From: Saccopteryx bilineata
Taxonomy: Eukaryota > Chordata > Mammalia > Chiroptera > Emballonuridae
DNA: 64,000 nt
Direction: 5' to 3'
Assembly: GCF_036850765.1 (NCBI RefSeq)
Contig: NC_089490.1
Location: 298,078,982-298,142,981, forward strand
The notes under the pieces were generated by a model. It had not been told where the DNA came from, searched no databases, and was given only the letters and a program-made list of their open reading frames with translations. This document shows, in pieces, positions 58,844 to 64,000 of the stretch (positions are counted from its first letter, which is position 1; each line of letters opens with the position of its first letter). The position numbers were made by a program, and so were the translations under genes.

Positions 58844-59909
58844 ACACACCTCTATTCAACCTGCTGGAGTTTTAGCTCATACATCTCATTTGCTTCCTGG
58901 ATCACTCTGGCCACAAATATGCTTTTTCTCCTCTTTCCCTTTCTTCTTTCTGTAGCTCTGACGCTCCTTGTTTTTGTTCTGTTAAAGCATTCCTTCCTGT
59001 GTATTTCTTTTCTGTATTATATCCCCCATCACACCTCTAGGACACCTGCATCTTTTCCCCCAAAGGACAATTAACACAAGGTTGTATATTTGGGAATTTT
59101 TTCCTGAAGGTTTAATGTAACCAGAGTGGGAAGTTACATAACCTCACCTGGCACAATTTAAAATTAAATGACTATCAGCCACGCCTCTTCTTAAGAGACC
59201 CTTGGTCAAGCCCACTAACCAAGGACTTCTGCAGGATGGCCTCTCTAGGGAGATCTGGGCCTCTCCCACCTCACCGTGCTCCTCTTTCCCTGCCTCTCAG
59301 CAATCTCAAAGCAAGATTTCTTGTGCTCAGTCACGACAAAAAAGTAAGCCACCTTTAACCCCTTTATAAACCTGGACTCCAGCATGTCCCTTTGCTAAGA
59401 GTCAAATGCTTTGCTGAACAGGCTGTATAACCCAGGACTCTCCTCTTCAGCATCAGAACAGACGTTTGAAATTAGAGTTCATCCTCGTTTTTTCACAGAC
59501 TGTTTCAAATTTTTAGGCTGGGATGACCTCTCTCCAACCCGTTCCCACCTCACCACCCTCCTCCCCCCTCCTCCCCCCAAAAAAAGAGCAGCAGAAAGAG
59601 CACATTGGCACTTGGCGTCACTGCGTGCTGGTTGACAAAGACAGACTGCTCAAGCAGGCCACCTTGGGGGACTGCTTTTACTTTACTGAGCGATAATGGC
59701 CCTGGGACAATCCCCTGCTTTCTCAATCGGACTGGGCTGGTTTTCGATGAGGTTTAATCAGAAAAAAAAGGAAATGAGCTAATGCAAAACTAAACCGCCC
59801 CCGCCCCCCAGAGCTGCAGAATCTTAGGTTGTTGAGTCATTTGTGCACAACTTTCATTCACTTCACTGGGAAGCAAAGAACAGGGAGCAAGAGGCATCCT
59901 GGCCCTCTA
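58503..59909. other. Unassigned sequence with a (CA)n microsatellite
   Basis: No exon is recognised. A (CA)n run lies at 58806-58841. Confidence 0.5.
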
Positions 59910-60130
59910 GGGTTGCTACAAAGCCGCACAGGCTGGGTGGTTTGCAACAACAGAAATGTATTGTTCCAGTTCCAGAGGCCAGAAGTCTGAAATTGAGATG
60001 TCAGTAGGGCTGATTCTGCCTGGGGGCTGGGAGGGAGACTCCTCCCTGGCTCTGCCCTAGCCCCCGGGGGGTGGCAGGCAGTCCTCAGTGTTGCTGGGTC
60101 TGTGGAGGCAGTACTCCGGTCTCTGTTCAC
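59910..60130 (-). mobile_element. MaLR-like LTR fragment
   Basis: TAGGGTTGCTACAAAGCCGC, CTGGGTGGTTTGCAACAACAG, AATGTATTGTTCCAGTTCC and CAGAAGTCTGAAATTGAGATG match the reversed 3' end of an MLT1-like LTR. The rest is missing. Confidence 0.7.
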
Positions 60131-60228
60131 CCCAGGACAGAAGAGAAAAGGGGTGTAGACTTGGTTGGGAGACACAAAAGTCCTCTCTTCTTTCCCACTT
60201 GCTGGTGCTCATCTTGAACATGCATTTG
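60131..60228. other. Spacer before SINE
   Basis: Short unassigned sequence. Confidence 0.5.
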
Positions 60229-60244
60229 AAAAGCAACAGAGCAG

Positions 60245-60400
60245 CCTGACCTGTGGTGGCTTAGTGGCTAAAGCATTGACCTGGAATGCTGAGGTTGCTG
60301 GTTTGAAACCCTGGGTTTGTCTGGTCAAGGCACATATGGGAGTTGATGCTTCCTGCTCTTCCTCCCCTTATCTTTCTCTCTGCTCTCTAAAAATGAATAA
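60245..60400 (+). mobile_element. tRNA-derived bat SINE (CCTGACCTGTGG type)
   Basis: Head CCTGACCTGTGGTGGCTTAG, box-B-like GGTTTGAAACC, GGTCAAGGCACATATGGG, CT-rich stretch and an A-rich tail. The 16-bp duplication AAAAGCAACAGAGCAG is exact (60229-60244 and 60401-60416). Confidence 0.95.
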
Positions 60401-60416
60401 AAAAGCAACAGAGCAG

Positions 60417-60645
60417 AGTGGTTTAGACTCCAGGCCCTCAGTCACAGTGTCTGTGTGCACATGTCAGCCCTGCCTTTACTTTGTGTGGGTTCCTTTCCTA
60501 TCTTTGCTTCTGTCTCTTCACCTCTAAAGTGGGGATAATAATAGTCCTTACTTCAAAGACTTCCTGTGAAGGTCATATACATTAATCAACGTGGAGTCCT
60601 TGGAACAGTTTCTGGCACATGTTTTGTGTTCAATAAATGTTACCA
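60417..60645 (+). mobile_element. MIR
   Basis: CTTCACCTCTAAAGTGGGGATAATAATAG, TGTGAAGGTCATATACATTAAT and TGGCACATGTTTTGTGTTCAATAAATG form a typical MIR centre and 3' end. Confidence 0.85.
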
Positions 60646-60899
60646 GCTGCCTATATTCTTTGAGTGCTTTTTGCTTGCAAGAGCCATTTGAGACCCAAAA
60701 AATTACTTAGGCAAAGCTTCTGCCCCAAAGGTACTTGCCATCCAATAGTGCAGACTTTAATAAGATAAACAGTACACATTTGTATGTTAATTCTGAGTGG
60801 TGGGCAGTTCTGCTGGTAATTGAGAAGGAAGACAGTCTGTGTGCCACGCCCACTCTGGGGAAAGAATTTGTGGAAGCTCTTCTTCAAGAAGCAATTCTC

Positions 60900-61089
60900 A
60901 CCTGACCTGTGGTGGCGCAGTGGATAAAAGCGTCGACCTGGAAATGCTGAGGTCGCCGGTTCGAAACCCTGGGCTTGCCTGGTCAAGGCACATATGGGAG
61001 TTGATGCCTCCAGCTCCTCCCCCCTCTCTCTCTGTCCTCTCTCTCCTCTCTAAAATGAATAAATAAAATTAAAAAAAAAAAAAAGAAAA
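60900..61089 (+). mobile_element. tRNA-derived bat SINE (CCTGACCTGTGG type)
   Basis: Head CCTGACCTGTGGTGGCGCAG, box B GGTTCGAAACC, GGTCAAGGCACATATGGG, CT-rich part and an A-rich tail. AAGAAGCAATTCTC is duplicated exactly (60886-60899 and 61090-61103). Well preserved. Confidence 0.95.
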
Positions 61090-61164
61090 AAGAAGCAATT
61101 CTCTCAGTCTCTCCAGGATACTCAGGCAAATAGGACATTTGTTCAGGGAGAAGTGCTTCCCCAC

Positions 61165-61320
61165 TGATCATCTCAAGCAGTCCTTACTATGACCTCGTGA
61201 AGCAGGGGGTGCTGGTCACTTTTACAACTGGAGAAAAATAGGAATCAAAGAGGTAAATAAGTGATTTCCCCAAGGTCACCAGCAGAGCCAGGTCTCAAAC
61301 CCAGCGCTCTCTGCCTGATG
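61165..61320 (-). mobile_element. MIR-like fragment
   Basis: CTATGACCTCGTGAAGCAGG, GATTTCCCCAAGGTCACCAGCAGAGCCAGG and CAAACCCAGCGCTCTCTG follow the reversed MIR 5' part. Confidence 0.82.
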
Positions 61321-62132
61321 CAACAGATTGTTTAGATGGTCACACCCTGGGCCAATCAACAAACTAGCTGCATTAAAGATAGAGACATCTGGGGTGTCTG
61401 GAACTGTGTGTCTCCTGGTAATGACAATGGAGATGAAGACGGCAAAGATGATGTCATGCTTTAGTTTTGTGTCTCCTCTGAGATTTAAAAAATGGTCTGG
61501 GAATCATTGAGAAAACTGGAAAAATGGGTTTCAAACTACACTTAGCTGTTCATCCTGTTATGAAATAAAAAGTGGCCATCTTATCAAATAAACTGTTTTG
61601 TGCTAAGTGTATCCTGGCAGTGAGAAAGGAGACTGTTAGTCTCTCTACCTGTCTTTATATCTGGAAGATTTGCTTGAAAAGCCAAATACAAATGATTTTG
61701 GACATCAGATTATTTTCCCAAAAAACTCTGCCTTCATATTTGAGGACCAATACTTCTTAAAGTTTTAACTTGTAAATTCCTTTGTATTCAGCCTTTCTAA
61801 TCATTTGTGATCTATAAACAAGCTTTTATAAGTACAAGGTGCAGGGTTCTTTAAAAACAAGGGTTGTTTTATAAATATAAGAATACTTCCATAATCTACT
61901 AACCATAACCACATAAGTTCAAGTTCCAACTTCTTCACTTTGGCAATTATGTACATTTTCCTTTATCTATAAAATAGGAATAATAATATCTACTTCTTAG
62001 ATATTAAATAAGATCTCACCTAAAGCAATATGTAAAGATTTACAACACTATTTGACCCTTTATTAGAGATCAATCAAATGCTAGATTTTATTATAGGTTG
62101 TGGAAACAGCAGTTGTCGGGTTCTGTTTAAAA
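61321..62132. other. Unassigned sequence
   Basis: No exon is recognised. Confidence 0.5.
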
Positions 62133-62147
62133 TTTTCATATTAAACC

Positions 62148-62308
62148 CTGGGCTTGCCTGGTCAAGGCACATATGGGAGTTGATGCTTCCAGCTCCTCCC
62201 CCCTTCTCTCTCTCTGTCTCTCTCTCCTCTCCCTCTCTCTCCTTTCTATAAATGAATAAATAAAATTAAATAAATTTAAAAAAATATTAAGACATTTAAA
62301 AAATTTTT
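62148..62308 (+). mobile_element. 5'-truncated SINE (CCTGACCTGTGG type)
   Basis: It starts at CTGGGCTTGCCTGGTCAAGG, without the tRNA-like head, and runs through the CT-rich part to an A-rich tail. The duplication TTTTCATATTAAACC flanks it. 5' truncation is uncommon for SINEs. Confidence 0.85.
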
Positions 62309-62317
62309 TTTTCATAT

Positions 62318-62946
62318 TAAACCACAAAGGACCCTAAATAGCCAAAGCAAGCCAGAACATGAAGAACAAAGCTGGAGGCATCACACTTTCTGATTTCAAA
62401 CTACATTACAAAGCTACAGTAATCGAAACGATGAGGTACTAGAATAAAAACAGACACATAGACCAATGGAATAGAATCAATAGCCCAGACATAAACCCCT
62501 GTCTATATGGTAAACTAACATTTGACAAGGAAGCCCATACTAATGGAGAAAAAACAGTCTCTTTAATAAATGGTGCTAGGAAATTGGACATTCACATGCA
62601 AATAAAGAAAACTAGACCCTTATCTCACATCACTCACAAGAATTAATCTGGAGTGAATTAAAAACTTAAATGTAAGAGCTGAAACAATAAAACTCCAAAA
62701 AGAAAATGTAGGGAAAAAACTCCTTGACATTGGTCTTGGCAATGATTTTTTTGGATATTATACTTAAAGCACAAGCAACAAAAACAAAAAGCAACAAGTG
62801 GAGCTACATATAACCCAACATTCTGCACAGCAAAAGAAATGATTAACAAAATGACAAAGCAGTCTATAGAATAGGGGAAAATATTTGCAAACCATCTATC
62901 TGATAAGGGGTTGATATCCAAAATATATAAGGAATTCATAAATTCG
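62318..62946 (+). pseudogene. L1 ORF2 fragment (L1M-like), dead
   Basis: ORF2p is the L1 endonuclease/reverse transcriptase. This piece lies after the RT core, in the stretch that reads like [18 protein letters not shown] and then [12 protein letters not shown] near its start. It goes on to AAATGTAAGAGCTGAAACAATAAAACTCC and GATAAGGGGTTGATATCCAAAATATATAAGG. Many stops and frameshifts break it. Both ends are missing. A minus-strand open frame over its right part is a shadow. Confidence 0.87.
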
Positions 62947-64000
62947 ATATGTTCTGGAGTTTTCTTAAAGGGAGGCAACATGTCTCCGCTTCCCAGTTCC
63001 TTTGCTGTCACTTGCATTGTCACCAAAAGCAAGTTGTCTCGGCCACTTTGGACAGTAGTTGTCAACTTCAGGACTTTTGCACCCAGTAGAACTCTGCCTG
63101 GCTCCAACCCACCCTAGGTACCACTTATGGGATGTGGAGTCAGGTGATTTGCAGAGCTGACTTGAGGAATTATTTGCTTAAGCGTTGGAAGAACCCAAAA
63201 CAGGGCAGCAAAAATAATGTGAGAAGAAAACTACCCTACTAGAAGCCTTTTGCCCCCTGCAGTTGGTTGGCTGACACCTCCCTCCACATTCACAGGGAAG
63301 TGACATCCTAATGAAGTGCTCTCAGATGACTGCCCACATCCAAACACCATCTCCAAGGTGGCTGGCGATGAGTTCAGCGAGACCCCCTTAAAAAGCAGCG
63401 TTCTTCCCCAGAACACCGTGCAGATGCGCCTGTGACAACCTTCATTCCTCTCTGTTGGCAGCTTTTTAATCAACCATCTTTTCTGTGAATTCAGCTGTGG
63501 GCAATTTGTGATCCACAGACATGTTTTAATAAATTTTAAATAATGAGTTTTATAAAACCAGTGTCAGAACTCAAATGAGAAATCTCTGTCTAAGCCTTTC
63601 GTCTATAGCAAGTAACAAGCATCAGCCAAGTTGCCTGTGTGATTTGCAGGGTCTAAGGACCTGGTCCTGTTTCCCCCGCTGGGTTTGCCCAGGTAATTTT
63701 GATCCTCTGCAAAGTTTCTTTACCTGGGACCCAAAAGGGTTTCACAGAGAGAATTCAGTATGTTGATAAAGTCAAATAAAAAAAAAAATTACAGCTTTAT
63801 TTTCACTAACTTCAAATGACTAGCTAGCATTTCCTTTGATCAGAAAGGCTGACAACAAACCACACTACTTATAGAAGTCCCTATAATTTTTTTACCAGTA
63901 AAAATCAAAATATTTTCCTATCAAGTGATGGCCACTGCATGTATCTTGAACTAGCTCTTACTAACCTCACCACCCCTAAAATAAGACAATTATCAGACCC
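62947..64000. other. Unassigned sequence to the window edge
   Basis: No exon or named repeat is recognised; an A-run lies near 63776-63788. Confidence 0.5.

Noticed and set aside
62658..63107. 149-codon minus-strand frame with hydrophobic stretch
   Set aside because: Its C-terminal part is the antisense of the L1 ORF2 fragment and the rest is unassigned DNA; the hydrophobic run arises from antisense A-rich L1 text.
1..64000. A new gene system
   Set aside because: Apart from dead transposon genes there is no coding content, and no co-directional gene set, so nothing supports a functional system.

Overview
This window reads as intergenic or deep intronic DNA of a placental mammal, almost certainly a bat. 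MIR SINEs, MLT1/MST-type (MaLR) LTRs, old L1 and a decayed hAT-Charlie transposon point to a placental mammal. Several lineages of tRNA-headed SINEs of the bat Ves type, plus young-looking non-autonomous hAT elements, point to a bat. I cannot settle the genus; the SINE types recall those of horseshoe bats, but that is an impression from memory. I found no convincing host protein-coding exon, no true tRNA, rRNA or other RNA gene, no CRISPR array and no bacterial or intact viral gene. The only coding sequence I recognise is transposon-derived and broken: L1 ORF1 near 36.4-36.9 kb, the L1 ORF2 C-terminus at 44.4-44.6 kb, an L1 ORF2 fragment at 62.3-62.9 kb and a Charlie transposase remnant at 45.2-46.6 kb.

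Layout. 0-5 kb: unassigned sequence, then an 835-bp hAT element with an exact 8-bp target duplication that holds a diverged copy of its own flanking repeat. 5-11 kb: an LTR-rich block. Four LTRs of one related family lie here, three with exact and different 5-bp target duplications, together with a full-length Ves SINE inside one LTR, an unrelated LTR inside an MLT1 LTR, and a probable further minus-strand LTR. 11-26 kb: mostly unassigned, with one hAT MITE, several SINEs (one with a 270-bp purine tail), MaLR LTRs and two curious inverted repeats. 26-35 kb: a run of old MIR fragments split by a hAT MITE, then sparse sequence with a mariner-like MITE. 35-37 kb: an MLT1 LTR split by an L1 that keeps its 5' end but lacks its 3' end. 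37-47 kb: unassigned sequence, two adjacent MIRs, an ERV1-like LTR, a 5'-truncated L1 and a Charlie remnant. 47-64 kb: MIRs, three more hAT MITEs (one inside a SINE), a mariner-like MITE, MaLR LTRs, three SINEs and an L1 ORF2 fragment.

Nothing here works together as a pathway or operon. The content is a layered record of insertions, and many layers can be ordered in time by nesting and target-site duplications (TSDs). I see no evidence for a new biological system. The most unusual items are the solo-LTR cluster, the 3'-truncated L1 with TSDs, the hAT element carrying a copy of its own target repeat, and a 98-bp nested hairpin near 20.0 kb.
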